64,000 bases of DNA from positions 248,001 to 312,000 of the forward strand of contig CBDEFY010000004.1 in the NCBI GenBank assembly GCA_965237595.1. The letters run 5' to 3'. Source of the DNA: UBA9611 sp965237595. Its GTDB lineage: Bacteria > Chloroflexota > Dehalococcoidia > Lucifugimonadales > UBA3495. The notes below the pieces were generated by a model. That model did no database searches, was not told the DNA's origin, and was given only the letters and a program-made list of their open reading frames with translations. Below, one piece after another: positions 8,188 through 17,939 of the stretch (position 1 is the stretch's first letter; every line of letters begins with the position of its first letter). The position numbers were made by a program, and so were the translations under genes.

Positions 8188-9138
8188 CTATTCGTGATTG
8201 CCTGGTGTTTTCTGCCAAACTAGCACCTTGTCCGTCTCGGCGTCAAAGGCGTAGTCCAATCTGGGCGGCATTTTCGGGTCCGCGTAGGCATCGTCGAGAA
8301 TGGATTGAGTAAGGCCTGATGCATGCGAAAGGTCAGTCCGAGTCAGGTTTGTACGACCCAAATGTGCATAATGCAATTTGACTCCCCGCAGATTGGTGTG
8401 CATAGTGCCGATCATGGCGTAATCAAATGGTGCCGCTTCGTCATACTCAGGAGCCCTGGACAAGTCCTTGTTCGATAAATCTACGCCACGAAGGTCTGCA
8501 CCATGAAGATCAATCGAGTAATTGTGTATCGTTTCAATTTCGAGGTTCCGAGTGTGACACGAAGCAATAGAATCCATTGCCGCTTGAATATCTTCCCGGA
8601 CAACCTCTATTTCTAACGCTCCCGCCGCAGCGAAATCTTGAGCTGTAGTGGCACCATAAACAGGTCCCAATTCCACCTCACTCGAAACAACAGTCGGCTG
8701 TCCCTCGACTTCGGTCGGATGACGGACAAATGAGCATAGTTGTTGCATAACCGGGACGTGGTACTGTTCAGGATGCTGCTCGGCCAAACCTTGCAACGCA
8801 TATATTCCTCTGAGGCGGACAGCGAGAACACTGCTGCCGAGCATCTCGGCAGCTTTCTGGTATCTATCGTTTAGCAAACCGCGGTCCGCTATCTTCGCTT
8901 GGCGTTGAGAGGCGTCGGCTTGCCGTCCGGCCACCGAAGCACGCCATGCGGCGAAGACGAACGCGAGTAGGCCACCAATCACAAGTCCTGCGTTTCGGAG
9001 CGTCGCGCTGTTGGACACCATTGTCGGCGCTGGAGGACGCAACCAGTCCCAGAAACATATCGTAAGCCCAACACAAACCAGAAATACAGCAGCCGCTAGG
9101 ACGAGCCAGAAATAGCCGGACTCCAGTAGCCGTCTCAT
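8188..9138 (-). CDS. Membrane-anchored pentapeptide-repeat protein
   Basis: 316 codons. Two N-terminal membrane segments (LVLAAAVFLVCVGLTICFW and AGLVIGGLLAFVFAAW) precede a helical linker (RQADASQRQAKIADRGLLNDRYQKAAEMLGS). A conserved segment VRLRGIYALQGLAEQHPEQYHVPVMQQLCSFVRHP and C-terminal pentapeptide repeats (DLHGADLRGVDLSNKDLSRA; TNLRGVKLHYAHLGRTNLTRTDLSHASGL) follow. It belongs to a common inner-membrane family of unknown function, with the repeat helix probably facing the cytoplasm. It sits alone between broken defence genes. Confidence 0.75.
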   Translation of the reverse strand: MRRLLESGYFWLVLAAAVFLVCVGLTICFWDWLRPPAPTMVSNSATLRNAGLVIGGLLAFVFAAWRASVAGRQADASQRQAKIADRGLLNDRYQKAAEMLGSSVLAVRLRGIYALQGLAEQHPEQYHVPVMQQLCSFVRHPTEVEGQPTVVSSEVELGPVYGATTAQDFAAAGALEIEVVREDIQAAMDSIASCHTRNLEIETIHNYSIDLHGADLRGVDLSNKDLSRAPEYDEAAPFDYAMIGTMHTNLRGVKLHYAHLGRTNLTRTDLSHASGLTQSILDDAYADPKMPPRLDYAFDAETDKVLVWQKTPGNHE

Positions 9139-9141
9139 GCC

Positions 9142-9606
9142 CTACTTACCCCCCCCCAGAATCGCGGCGATGCGCCGGGCGGTATCCGTGACGTGTCGCA
9201 CCTCTTCCGGTCGCATGTTACGGCCCAAGACGCCGAACTCCCGGTAGGAGAGCCACTTCTTGAGCACCTGATAGCCGCCGAGCTTGTAGTTCCACACAGC
9301 GACAGGGACATTGAGCCAGTATGCCCGGTCGTTCATGTAGACGTCGAAAGTGGTTTCACCGAGGACCCTGACAGCCTCACCCAGCGCCGTGCACTCGCCC
9401 ACGGTGTATGTACGCTCGACGACGCGGCCCTGGCCGGGCATGACTGCTTCACCCTGCCCGATGTGGCCCCAACCCGCCATCAGGGAGAAGTCGTCTCCTG
9501 CCATGTTGCTGCCAGCGGTGGTGGACGGCACGGCGACCGAGGCCGCCGCTGGCCGTAGCGCCCCTGTGGTGACGCCGGGGACCGGCGTATCGGAGTCGAG
9601 TAGTGC
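9142..9606 (-). pseudogene. Type ISP restriction-modification enzyme, C-terminal fragment
   Basis: About 155 residues resembling the C-terminus of single-chain type ISP restriction enzymes: DTPVPGVTTGALRPAAASVAVPS, GDDFSLMAGWGHIGQGEAVMPG, TFDVYMNDRAYWLNVPVAVWNYKLGGYQVLKKWLSYRE and a final RPEEVRHVTDTARRIAAIL. The nuclease, helicase and methylase parts (over 1000 residues) are absent; the frame dissolves into unrelated sequence above 9606. It abuts the pentapeptide-repeat gene by 3 bp. Confidence 0.75.
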
Positions 9607-9702
9607 ATTGCGACGCGTTGGCCGGGGTGCACAAGAATTCCCACGGAGCAACCTGGCTTCGAGTCGGCGCCCCTCCTGCGAGCGAGAGGCGTGTGTACTT
9701 CT

Positions 9703-10530
9703 TCAGTCGAGACTCCGCCCTATCATGTCACGCAGAGCCTCGAGCTGTGGATGAACGGGCGCGAATGATCTCATTGTCCTCCTGATGCAATCCTGCGAGT
9801 CCATGCCCGTCATCTGCTGGAGGCGGTGACCGAGGTTGTGGTGATCCAATTCCGCATGAACAGCATCAATAAGTTCATTGGCTCGCGCAATGGAACAATT
9901 AAATTCCACTGCGAATCTGCTTCTGTAAATGGGCAATCTCAATTGCTCAGCTGTCCATTTCTCTGGAGCCAGTCCACCGGGGAGGAGGAGCCATTCCGGT
10001 CGATGCTCTTGATGAGACCCCGATTCACTGGTAACCTGGCTCTCAAGTTCAGTAGCCGAGCAGTCGCCATCCAAGACACAGAGATCTCTCATCACATATC
10101 CCGATCGCAAATGAGAAACACCTTGACGAATCACCGTCGCCCAGTCACCTATTTCGCGCACCGAACAACGGACTCTAACATCATGTGGCAAAACTTCCTC
10201 GATTAGAAGTTTAGCGAAAAGGTCTTCACAGTAGATGGTCAATTCAGGCTGAATCTGGCCAGCCATCTCGTACACTGCAAACCGTGTACTTGGAGACTCA
10301 AGAGCCTCGTGGTCCTCTCCAGGGTTCCTAAGGAGAATGCGCGCTTGCCGTGGTAATGCATCGAGGAACGGCTCTGAGTGTGTTGAGCAGACGACTTGCA
10401 TTTGCCGTGTCAGACAGAGCTTTACCAGAACCGTCGCTAGGCGAACCTGAGCCTGGGGATGTAATCCCGCTTCGATGTCTTCGATAGCAACAAAGGCAAT
10501 ACTTGGGATGCCGCACTCGCTCAGGATCTA
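9703..10530 (-). pseudogene. OLD/AAA15-like ATPase with TOPRIM-like C-terminus, 5'-truncated
   Basis: The readable part starts just after an in-frame TAG near 10530. It shows a Walker B (IAFVAIEDIEAGLHPQAQ), an H-loop (VVCSTHSEPFLDALP) and a TOPRIM-like region (YCEDLFAKLLIEEVL; later CVLDGD). This is the layout of OLD-family nucleases and related ABC-type ATPases found in anti-phage systems. The Walker A half is missing. The first good ATG (10401) lies inside the domain, so any translated product would lack ATPase activity. Confidence 0.7.
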
Positions 10531-10770
10531 GAGGACCTGGCTAGGATTCTGAGGGCGACACCCGCGTTTCCGGCCCTGCCCGGCGCGTGCCCCATAGACC
10601 GGGCTGAAGCGGCACAGTGAACCACCTTTCTCGAAACCATTTGGGGTGCATCTGAATAGCTGTTGCAAGATTAGTCATCCATCGTGGAGCCGGGAATTTA
10701 ACCGCATCCTGAACTTCGGTGTTGGATTCGACAATTGTCCCGGAATCGACCGATTGGGTTGTTGAATGAC

Positions 10771-13665
10771 ATGCCCCGACAGACCGAGCCAAACGCCAAT
10801 AGCGCCCTGGGAGACCTGCTTCGCGGTATGATGCCCCGTTGCCAGGTTCGCTCCGAGAATACCCAGACCTTCTCCAACCACCCGGGCCGCCATGCCGACG
10901 TGCTCATTACCGCGCCGGGCCGTTCCCCCGTGGTCGTCGAAGCCGAGTATGAACCTGCCCCCGAAGCGGAAAAGGACGCTTTCGACCGCCTGGGTCTCGC
11001 CGTCCACGGCGAACCGCAGACCATTGAGGCAGCCATCGCACTGCGCTACCCCCAGGCCGTAGAGGATGCCTACGACGTGCGCCAGGCCGTGGCAGAGGCC
11101 TGCCTTTCCTACTGTGTCCTGCACGAAGACGGCAACCGCTTCCCCGAATCCGGCTGGCTGGAAGGCTCCGTAACCGACTTGGCGGACCTTATCCGCCTGG
11201 TATCCGTTCCTCAGAAGGCGGTGAACGAGGCGGCTGCCGCACTGGAGCAGGGGATTGGACACGCAGCCAACGAGTTGGACGGCATGGCGAAACTGCGGCC
11301 CAACATCACCCCCGCCATCGCCCGGTTGCTTGGGATGAGCGACGTTTCGCAGACCCGCCGGATGGCCTGCGCCATCATCGCCAACGCTATGGTCTTTCAC
11401 CAGCGCATCGCGGGGATGCACGATGGCGTAAAACCCCTGCTCTTGGTCTGCGGCCCCAGCGTAGCCAACCCGCAGGATGAAACACTGGCGGCGTGGGCCG
11501 GAATTCTGAAAATCAACTACTGGCCCATCTTCGCCATCGCCAAGGACATCCTGGAGCAGATACCCGGTGACACCGCCGCCGTACTCTTGCGGAGACTGCG
11601 CGAGACCGCCCAACGAATCGACGCAACCGGCGTTGACAACGCCCACGACCTGACCGGACGCATCTTCCAGCACCTCATCGCAGACCGCAAGTACCTGGCA
11701 ACCTTCTATACCCTGCCGGCGTCGGCGGCATTGCTGGCCCGGCTCGCGGTAGCCATGATGGACGGGGTGGACTGGTCCGACGCCGAGGCTATCGGCAACC
11801 TCCGCATCGGCGATTGCGCCTGCGGCACCGGCGCGTTGCTCTCGGCAGTCTACGAACAAATCGCCGCCCGCCACGAACGAGCCGGCGGCGATGCTTCCGC
11901 GCTGCATCCTGTAATGATGGAAGAAGTCCTATACGGCTGCGACGTGATGCCGTCGGCCATCCACATCACCGGCTCCACCCTGTCGGGAGTCGAGCCGTCG
12001 GTCGGTTTCGGAAGTTCCCGCCTTTACACCATGCCCTACGGTCGGCAGAAGGACGGAAGTGTGAAGATAGGTTCGCTGGAACTGCTCCAATCCTCAACCG
12101 TGCTGACGTTGTTCAACACCAGCGACCCGGCCCAACGCACCGGCAGCGTAGGCGAGGAGACCGCCGCCCAAATCAACGTCGATATTCCCGATGCGGGTTT
12201 CGACCTAGTGATAATGAACCCGCCGTTTACGCGGGCCACCAATCACGAGGGAGCGCACGCCGACATTACCAACCCTGCGTTCGCTGCCTTCAATGCCACG
12301 GGAGAGGACCAGACGGCGATGGGTGACCGGATTAACCAGTTAGGGAAGGACTCCTGCTATCACGGGAACGCCGGCATTGCACCTGCGTTCGCGGCGTTGG
12401 CCCATCGCAAGCTCAAACCCGGTGGCGTGTTGGCGCTGGTTTTGCCCTTGTCAGCCGCCGCCGGATTGTCTTGGCAGGGTTTCCGTCACATGCTGGCTCA
12501 GGGATACACCGACTTGACTGTCCTGAGCATCGCCGCCAACGGCAAGGACATGTCCTTTTCCTCGGATACGGGAATGGCGGAATGCCTGGTCATAGGACAC
12601 AAACTCAAGGTTGGAGAGACGCCAGAGACGCCGTTACACTTCACATCGCTAATCCGACGCCCAAGCGGGTTTATTCACTCCAGTCTGTTGGCCCAAAATA
12701 TCCTTAGCTCCGACCAAACCAGACAGGTTGAAAATGGGCCATACGGCGGCACGCCCCTGACTATCGGAGACGAAGTGGCAGGCGAAATGTTGACAACATC
12801 CCATAGTCTCAACAGCGAATCTTGGGGCGCGGTACGCCTGTCCGACTATTCGTTGGCTCAAACCGCCTACGCCTTATCGCATTCCAAGTTGTGGCTTCCC
12901 GGCAGCTCATCAGCCGCCGAACTGAAGACAGCACCGCTAAACATTTTAGGCAAACTTGGTTTCGTCCATCGTGACATCACTGGACCTGCTCCCCGCGGGC
13001 CTTTCGACAAGGCGCATCCCAGCCCGACGGCCACCTACCCTGCTTTGTGGAACCACGACGCCAAGAAGGAAACACGAATGGTCTGCTCCCCTGACTCGCA
13101 GTTGCGGGTCAGGCAAGGATTGGAAGCGAAAGCTGTTGCTATTTGGGATACTGCCAGCCGAACCCATCTAAACCTTGAGTTTACGTTTGGTTCGCAAGCG
13201 CTTGCGGTTGCATTTACGAATCAAGAGTCAATCGGTGGTGTGGTGTGGCCTAACGTAACTTTCGGTAACGAGAGTTTTGATTTCGCCTTTGCAGTGTGGG
13301 GCAACAGCACTCTGGGGCTGTTGTCTTACTGGTGGCATTCGAATCGACAGCAGTCGAGCAAAGCAAGGACAACTATACGTGCCGCCGAATTTCTCCCGGT
13401 CTTGGACTTCCGCGTCCTGAGCGACGGGCAGTTGTCAAAGGCCGAAGAGATATTCAACGAGTTCCGCGACAAGGAGTTGAAGCCCGCTTACCTGGCCGAC
13501 GCCGACCCCAACCGCGCCCTGCTAGACTGGCGGGTGGTCTGCGACTTGCTAGGCTTCGACGAGAGCGTTTGGCGAGGCGTGCGGCGGCTGTCTGCCAAGT
13601 GGTGCGCCGAGCCTTCGGTACATGGCGGCAAGCTGCGTCCCAAAGGAGCCAAATTCGCCATCTAA
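10771..13665 (+). CDS. Large N-6 adenine DNA methyltransferase
   Basis: About 964 codons. An N-terminal nuclease-like region (HADVLITAPGRSPVVVEAEYEP) is followed by a helical region. The methylase core shows FYTLPASAALLARLAV (X-region), RIGDCACGTGALLSAVYEQI (SAM motif I) and DLVIMNPPFTRATNHEGAH (catalytic NPPF motif IV). A long C-terminal target-recognition-like part follows. The fused design suggests a type IIG-like or standalone defence methylase; a restriction role for the N-terminus is inferred from the D...EAEYE pattern. The start is uncertain: ATG 10771 has no strong ribosome-binding site, and a TTG lies 36 bases earlier. It appears intact and is divergent from the broken OLD-like gene. 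Confidence 0.8.
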   Translation: MPRQTEPNANSALGDLLRGMMPRCQVRSENTQTFSNHPGRHADVLITAPGRSPVVVEAEYEPAPEAEKDAFDRLGLAVHGEPQTIEAAIALRYPQAVEDAYDVRQAVAEACLSYCVLHEDGNRFPESGWLEGSVTDLADLIRLVSVPQKAVNEAAAALEQGIGHAANELDGMAKLRPNITPAIARLLGMSDVSQTRRMACAIIANAMVFHQRIAGMHDGVKPLLLVCGPSVANPQDETLAAWAGILKINYWPIFAIAKDILEQIPGDTAAVLLRRLRETAQRIDATGVDNAHDLTGRIFQHLIADRKYLATFYTLPASAALLARLAVAMMDGVDWSDAEAIGNLRIGDCACGTGALLSAVYEQIAARHERAGGDASALHPVMMEEVLYGCDVMPSAIHITGSTLSGVEPSVGFGSSRLYTMPYGRQKDGSVKIGSLELLQSSTVLTLFNTSDPAQRTGSVGEETAAQINVDIPDAGFDLVIMNPPFTRATNHEGAHADITNPAFAAFNATGEDQTAMGDRINQLGKDSCYHGNAGIAPAFAALAHRKLKPGGVLALVLPLSAAAGLSWQGFRHMLAQGYTDLTVLSIAANGKDMSFSSDTGMAECLVIGHKLKVGETPETPLHFTSLIRRPSGFIHSSLLAQNILSSDQTRQVENGPYGGTPLTIGDEVAGEMLTTSHSLNSESWGAVRLSDYSLAQTAYALSHSKLWLPGSSSAAELKTAPLNILGKLGFVHRDITGPAPRGPFDKAHPSPTATYPALWNHDAKKETRMVCSPDSQLRVRQGLEAKAVAIWDTASRTHLNLEFTFGSQALAVAFTNQESIGGVVWPNVTFGNESFDFAFAVWGNSTLGLLSYWWHSNRQQSSKARTTIRAAEFLPVLDFRVLSDGQLSKAEEIFNEFRDKELKPAYLADADPNRALLDWRVVCDLLGFDESVWRGVRRLSAKWCAEPSVHGGKLRPKGAKFAI

Positions 13666-13971
13666 GGATTGAGGGGAGCGACACTCGGCCCAAGAACTAG
13701 CGGTCTGGCCCCGCCGCTTCACGGGAGTCTCAGTCAGGAACTCCGCCCACGAGGAACAGCACCCGCAGCGTCCCGCCGGCCGCGTCTTGGCTTGCCTTTG
13801 CAGCAGACGAGTGGCCGCTGCTTTCGCCCAACCACACGGCAACCGGTGACGAGCAAAAGCCCTTGATACATGACATTTCATCGTTGCCAGGCTCTAACAG
13901 CAATGGCATAACCACTTACGTCGATCCAAGGACCAACCCGGAAACTTCCCAAGTGTTTTAGGTGCTACGGG
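13666..13971. other. Gene-free stretch
   Basis: No convincing coding region between the methylase stop and the type III Mod fragment. Likely decayed 3' part of the Mod gene, but I cannot align it by eye. Confidence 0.4.
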
Positions 13972-14223
13972 CATCTTCTGGAAATTCTCGATCTGTTCCA
14001 GAAAGTCTATGATATGGCTGCCAACAGCCTTAATCAGCCGCATATTCTGGAACCAGCCCTCTGCCTTCTGCTCACCGGCCCGCTCTATTTCGTCCAGGTT
14101 CAGCAATTCGTTCTTCAGGTAGAAGTCCAGCTCACGGGACAGGAACCCTTTCAGGTCCTTGTGAATGAAGAAGTCCGAGGTGTTGCGCCGGGTGTACTGG
14201 CGCAGAGTGAAGGCGGCTGCCCG
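13972..14223 (-). pseudogene. Type III-like Mod (adenine-specific DNA methylase) fragment
   Basis: About 84 residues resembling a conserved segment of large site-specific adenine methylases: YTRRNTSDFFIHKDLKGFLSRELDFYLKNELLNLDEIERAG, then AEGWFQNMRLIKAVGSHIIDFLEQIENFQK. No SAM or catalytic motif is present. The upstream side is cut at 14222 by the IS3-type element; the other side loses homology at 13972. Confidence 0.65.
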
Positions 14224-14539
14224 ACGTAAGTACACCTCCGAAGACAAGATCCGAATTGTTCTGGAGGGCTTCCGCCGCGAGGTCACAGTCAACGACCTGT
14301 GCCGGCGGGAGGGGATCAAGCCCCACTCCTACTACTCGTGGACCAAAGAGTTCATGGAGGCGGGCAAGGAGAGGTTGACCCGTGACTCGGTTCGGGACGC
14401 CACTCAGCATGAGGTAGGGCAGCTCAAGCGAGAGAACGGGGAACTCAAGGAGCTAGTGGCCGATCTGTCGCTGGAGGCGTACCGTCTCAAAAAAACGGCC
14501 ATCCCCGTGCCCCAGGACGCCACCGGTACCAGCGGATGA
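14222..14539 (+). pseudogene. IS3 orfA transposase, 5'-truncated
   Basis: Encodes the helix-turn-helix part of an IS3 OrfA: YTSEDKIRIVLEGFRREVTVNDLCRREGIKPHSYYSWTKEF, then a leucine-zipper-like helix (VGQLKRENGELKELVADLSLEAYRLKK). The N-terminal leader seen in the sister fragment at 50921-51019 is missing; upstream codons belong to the antisense of the Mod fragment. The stop overlaps the orfB start by ATGA. Confidence 0.7.
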
Positions 14540-15522
14540 GCGCCCCGGAGAAGGCAGAGGTAGTTACCAAAGTATCCTCGTCTCCCCTCCCCAAGCGAAA
14601 GGTCCTCAGAGAGCTGGGCATCCCTAAGAGCACCTACTACCGGTGGCTCAGACGCCAAGACCAACAAGGACTTGAGGACCGACCAGGAGGCGATCAGGCA
14701 CCATGGAACCGTCTTACTATTCAGGAAGAACGCTCAGTCCTGTTATCAGCCAGAGAGATGCCAGAGCTGAGCTGCCGTCAGCTGGCCGCGTGGATCACCG
14801 ACAACCAGGGCTTCTCAGTCTCAGAGTCCAGCGTCTACCGTATCCTGGGCAGGGAGGGCCTAGTGAAGCGGCCTGAGATGCGGTTGGCCGCGGGGAAGGA
14901 GTACCACCGCAAGACCACAGGACCTCACCAGATGTGGGCCACCGATGCCTCATACTTCAGGGTGGTTGGTTGGGGCTACTACTACCTGGTCACCGTTATG
15001 GACGACTACTCCCGCTTCATCCTGGCTCACAGGCTTCAGCAAGATATGACGGCCGACTCCTTCATCGAGGTGGTCCAGGATGCTGTGGACACGACCAGCA
15101 TGGACCAAGTTCCAGTCACAGACCGCACCAGGCTGCTGAGTGACAACGGTCCAGGCTATGTCTAAAGAGCATTCAGGGACTACCTGGGGATGGTTGGCAT
15201 CAAGCACATCCTAGCAACTCCTTTCCACCCTCAGACCAACGGGAAGCTGGAGCGCTACCACCAGACCATCAAACGGGACGTCAACCAGGTGCCTTATGAG
15301 TTGCCCGCCGACCTTGAGGCTGCTATCGCGGCCTTCGTCAGCTACTACAACTACCGGCGCTATCACAAGGCTCTGGGCAACGTGACACCATCAGACGTGC
15401 TCAAGGGAAGACGGCAAGAGATCCTACAACGCAGGAAGGAGGTGAAGGCTCAAACCACCGAACGGCGACGACGCTACAACAGGGCCCTCAGGGAGCTCAC
15501 CAGACCTCCATCCAGCCCCTGA
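14536..15522 (+). pseudogene. IS3 orfB transposase with one nonsense codon
   Basis: DDE integrase of the IS3 family: QMWATDASYF (first Asp), RLLSDNGPGYV (second Asp), and NGKLERYHQTIKRD (Glu). One in-frame TAA at 15163-15165 interrupts GPGYV*RAFRDYLG; a single C-to-A change from TCA explains it. Both halves stay in the same frame, so the element died by point mutation. C-terminus RRRYNRALRELTR is complete. Confidence 0.8.
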
Positions 15523-15561
15523 TCTCTCGGCTCCCAATGTGTCCCACTTTTGCTGGTTGCT

Positions 15562-15870
15562 AATAGTAAGCGCCATAACCGTGCCCGACCGCCTTGAGCG
15601 CCAATACGACGGCCAAGTGGTCTTGCCCACGCCGAGCGGTCCCAGCAGCAGGATGTTGGTGGCTTCGGCGACGAAGGCGAGGTTGGTCAACTCCTTGACC
15701 TGGCGCTCGTCGACGGAGGGTTAGAATTCGAAGTCGAGCTGCTCGATGGAGCGCTGGAAGGGCAGATGCGCGAGCTTAGTTCTCGTGGTGAGGTAGCGCT
15801 CGCGGCGAGCGTTGACCTCCACGTCCAGCAGCTCAGCGAGCATCTCCGGGTAAGTCAACTGCTTGCCGGC
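15562..15870 (-). pseudogene. IS21 IstB ATPase fragment (divergent family member)
   Basis: Reads LTYPEMLAELLDVEVNARRERYLTTRTKLAHLPF... with an in-frame TAA at 15721-15723, then PSVDERQVKELTNLAFVAEATNILLLGPLGVGKT (Walker A). A frameshift follows, after which ALKAVGHGYGAYY continues until the IS3 insertion. It is clearly a different IS21 member from the one at 39-41.5 kb. Confidence 0.7.
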
Positions 15871-16139
15871 TGCCGCGTCTAGAGCGTTATCGAACCCGTG
15901 GGCAGCCGTTACGAGAAGTCTCGGAACGCTCGGGCTGAGCCACACACCTCCTCAAGTCCTGGCGGCAGCCGGCAGAGACTCGGCGACAAGGATTGGAACA
16001 CGCGCCGAAATGCGATGCAGGCGGGCTGACCGTGGTCAATTGACATCTCAATCAAGTGCATAGCAGAATACGACCAAGACTCAAAGCAAGGTTCTCAGTT
16101 TGAGAGTACGTCCCACTACAGAGATGATGCGGAGTGCGC

Positions 16140-16856
16140 GTGAACCCCAACACCGACGACATGCAGAAGCTTCAATCCAGAGCAACAGAGACGCTGCCTC
16201 TCCTCTCTGAGCATTCCCCGCTGTTCATAGAGTTCGCAGGAACCCCCAAGAGTGGTAAGAGCACCTGCATCGATACCGTGAACCACTTCTTCAGGAGGCT
16301 AGGGTACAAGGTTCTTGCGCCGACAGAAGGAGCTTCCAAGAGAACTCCCTATTATCTGAAGGACGACCTAGTGGCTTTCAATGCTTGGTCCGCGACCTAT
16401 GCCTTGACTCACATATTGGAGGGCCGCTTCGGGTCAGACCAATACGATCTTGTCATTATGGACCGGGGACTATTCGACGCTCTGGCATGGTTTGAACTCC
16501 TGAAGCAAAAGGAAGACATCACTTCAGAAGACTGTTCTGCCATACAGAACTTCTTACTCGTTGGCCACTGGCGGGGGCTGGTCGATATGATTTTCTTGTT
16601 CCAGACTGATCCAACCACGTCGCTTGGGCGGGAAAACGACAACAAGCTCATACAAGAACCCGGACGAGCCATGAACCCGGACTTCCTTAGCGACCTAAAC
16701 GTGGCGTACGACACGACTAAAGTGCAATACGCTGACCAATTCAAGCGATTCCACTCAATCGACACCAGTAAGGGATCATCAACTCAACTGTCGACGGCGT
16801 TCACTGTCGTGGAAGCCATCGTAGATCAGTTGTCGCTAACCCAAGCTGACCGGTGA
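16140..16856 (+). CDS. P-loop nucleotide-kinase-like protein
   Basis: About 238 codons. The Walker A GTPKSGKST (residues ~34-42) sits in a beta-strand context (LFIEFAG). DLVIMDRGLFDALAWFELL resembles the DR-containing motif of thymidylate and deoxynucleoside kinases. A lid-like region with FLFQTDPTTSLGREND follows. It is probably a nucleoside or nucleotide phosphotransferase, or a P-loop enzyme acting on a small molecule. The start is GTG 16140 (GGAG 5 bases upstream) or GTG 16134. The stop overlaps the NUDIX gene start (GTGA), so the two are one translational unit. Confidence 0.65.
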   Translation: MNPNTDDMQKLQSRATETLPLLSEHSPLFIEFAGTPKSGKSTCIDTVNHFFRRLGYKVLAPTEGASKRTPYYLKDDLVAFNAWSATYALTHILEGRFGSDQYDLVIMDRGLFDALAWFELLKQKEDITSEDCSAIQNFLLVGHWRGLVDMIFLFQTDPTTSLGRENDNKLIQEPGRAMNPDFLSDLNVAYDTTKVQYADQFKRFHSIDTSKGSSTQLSTAFTVVEAIVDQLSLTQADR

Positions 16857-17500
16857 CCACCATGCCAACATCAGATGTCTTAGTTTTTCCTAGAGGCATC
16901 TTTGGTTCGGTCTATTCACTCCTTCCTTGGGAGTCAATCCAACCCTATATTGACGAAATCGACCGTTCGTTTTCATGGTTACACAGGCCGGATGCCGAAC
17001 AGTCCGAAGATTTGGTGCAGGCAATTCCATGTGTGCTTGTCAGAGACAATGAAGGCAGATATTGCGTGTTCCGTCGGGTCAAAGAAGGGCGCTCTGACTT
17101 GAGTAAGAAGTTAAGCTTGATTATAGGCGGGCATATCGATGATGCTACTGAGAGCGATTGCTTCTTGGCAACTATGTTGTGCAATCTCATGCGGGAAATC
17201 GATGAGGAAATCGGAATCCATCTGGAGAAACCACCACAGCCTGTCGGAGTGCTTATAGATGGTTCATCGATTGTTGCCTCTCGACACGTCGCCTTTCTGC
17301 ACGAGATGGTTGCAGACCAAGTCTCACCCAGTGCTCCAGAGGAGTTTAGCAAGAGGTCGAAATTTACCGGAGAATTCGTCCCTCCGTCTCAGCTTGGAGA
17401 TTGGCGTGACAGATTCGATCCATGGTCACAGCTTGTCATAGAAGAGTACCTTCGTCCAGCCAGGGTTCAACCCAAACCGAGACAAGCTTCATTCTTCTAA
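16853..17500 (+). CDS. NUDIX-like hydrolase coupled to the kinase-like gene
   Basis: 215 codons (GTG 16853 overlapping the previous stop; ATG 16862 is an alternative). A NUDIX-type core is visible: LSLIIGGHID (residues ~88-96) and LMREIDEEIGI (~112-122), matching the REUxEExGU half of the box. The first Glu of the canonical box is not in place and the box is stretched, so the fold is likely but activity on nucleoside diphosphates is uncertain. Pairing with a P-loop kinase suggests a two-enzyme nucleotide-handling unit, unrecognised to me as a named system. Confidence 0.65.
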   Translation: MTTMPTSDVLVFPRGIFGSVYSLLPWESIQPYIDEIDRSFSWLHRPDAEQSEDLVQAIPCVLVRDNEGRYCVFRRVKEGRSDLSKKLSLIIGGHIDDATESDCFLATMLCNLMREIDEEIGIHLEKPPQPVGVLIDGSSIVASRHVAFLHEMVADQVSPSAPEEFSKRSKFTGEFVPPSQLGDWRDRFDPWSQLVIEEYLRPARVQPKPRQASFF

Positions 17501-17780
17501 TAGGTGAGTGGTTCGAGTTCGGCCTCCAGGCCGTTGGACCTCCCTACTGAGTTGATGGTTGCGAAAGGCGACCGAAGAGCATACCTGGAGACGCCATGGG
17601 GACCGTTCAGACGGGCGGTACGGAAGCTCTTGCAGCGCGTGGCGAATACACCAACGTAGGACCCTTATGTGGGAGTGTCTGCATCAGCTCCAGACTTGGA
17701 CACTCCAGCCGACCATGCGGTCGTAAAGCCAAGTCAAAAGCCGGCGAGATATCCTCATGGACGGGTAGAGGCCCGCTCGA
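17501..17780. other. Short gene-poor stretch
   Basis: Nothing recognised between the NUDIX gene and the recombinase tail. Possibly decayed recombinase coding DNA. Confidence 0.35.
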
Positions 17781-17921
17781 ATGCGTCGCTCCGCCGCAGA
17801 GGAGATGAGCGACTTCCTAAAGACCAGCGAACTGACCGAGACCAGGGCCTTCGTCCACTCCTTCGTCAAGGAGGTCGTGGTCAAGCCCGGCAGGGCCGCC
17901 ATCGTCTACTCCATGCCATGA
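17781..17921 (+). pseudogene. Serine recombinase C-terminal tail
   Basis: 46 codons: SAAEEMSDFLKTSELTETRAFVHSFVKEVVVKPG, ending AAIVYSMP. This matches the conserved end of large serine recombinases (FLxTSELTExRAFxxSFVKEVxVxPG). Catalytic, recombinase and zinc-ribbon domains are missing; an in-frame TAG lies just upstream. It ends 18 bp before the HEPN-type gene. Confidence 0.7.
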
Positions 17922-17939
17922 AGCCCTAGGGAGAGATCA

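Larger units (their letters stand above)
14222..15562 (+). mobile_element. IS3-family element (group 'a'), left end missing
   Basis: It contains orfA/orfB of an IS3-type transposase. The left boundary is abrupt: the first IS codons (RRKYTSED) directly follow the Mod fragment, and the usual ~35 N-terminal codons plus left inverted repeat are absent. The right end lies near 15540-15562, where TGTCCCACTTTTGCTG resembles the inverted left end of the related fragment at 50814. It is inserted into an IstB fragment that resumes at 15562. Confidence 0.7.

Noticed and set aside
10675..11907. Long minus-strand open frame (410 codons)
   Set aside because: Antisense to the N-6 methylase; Gly/Val/Ala-rich low-information sequence with no family resemblance.
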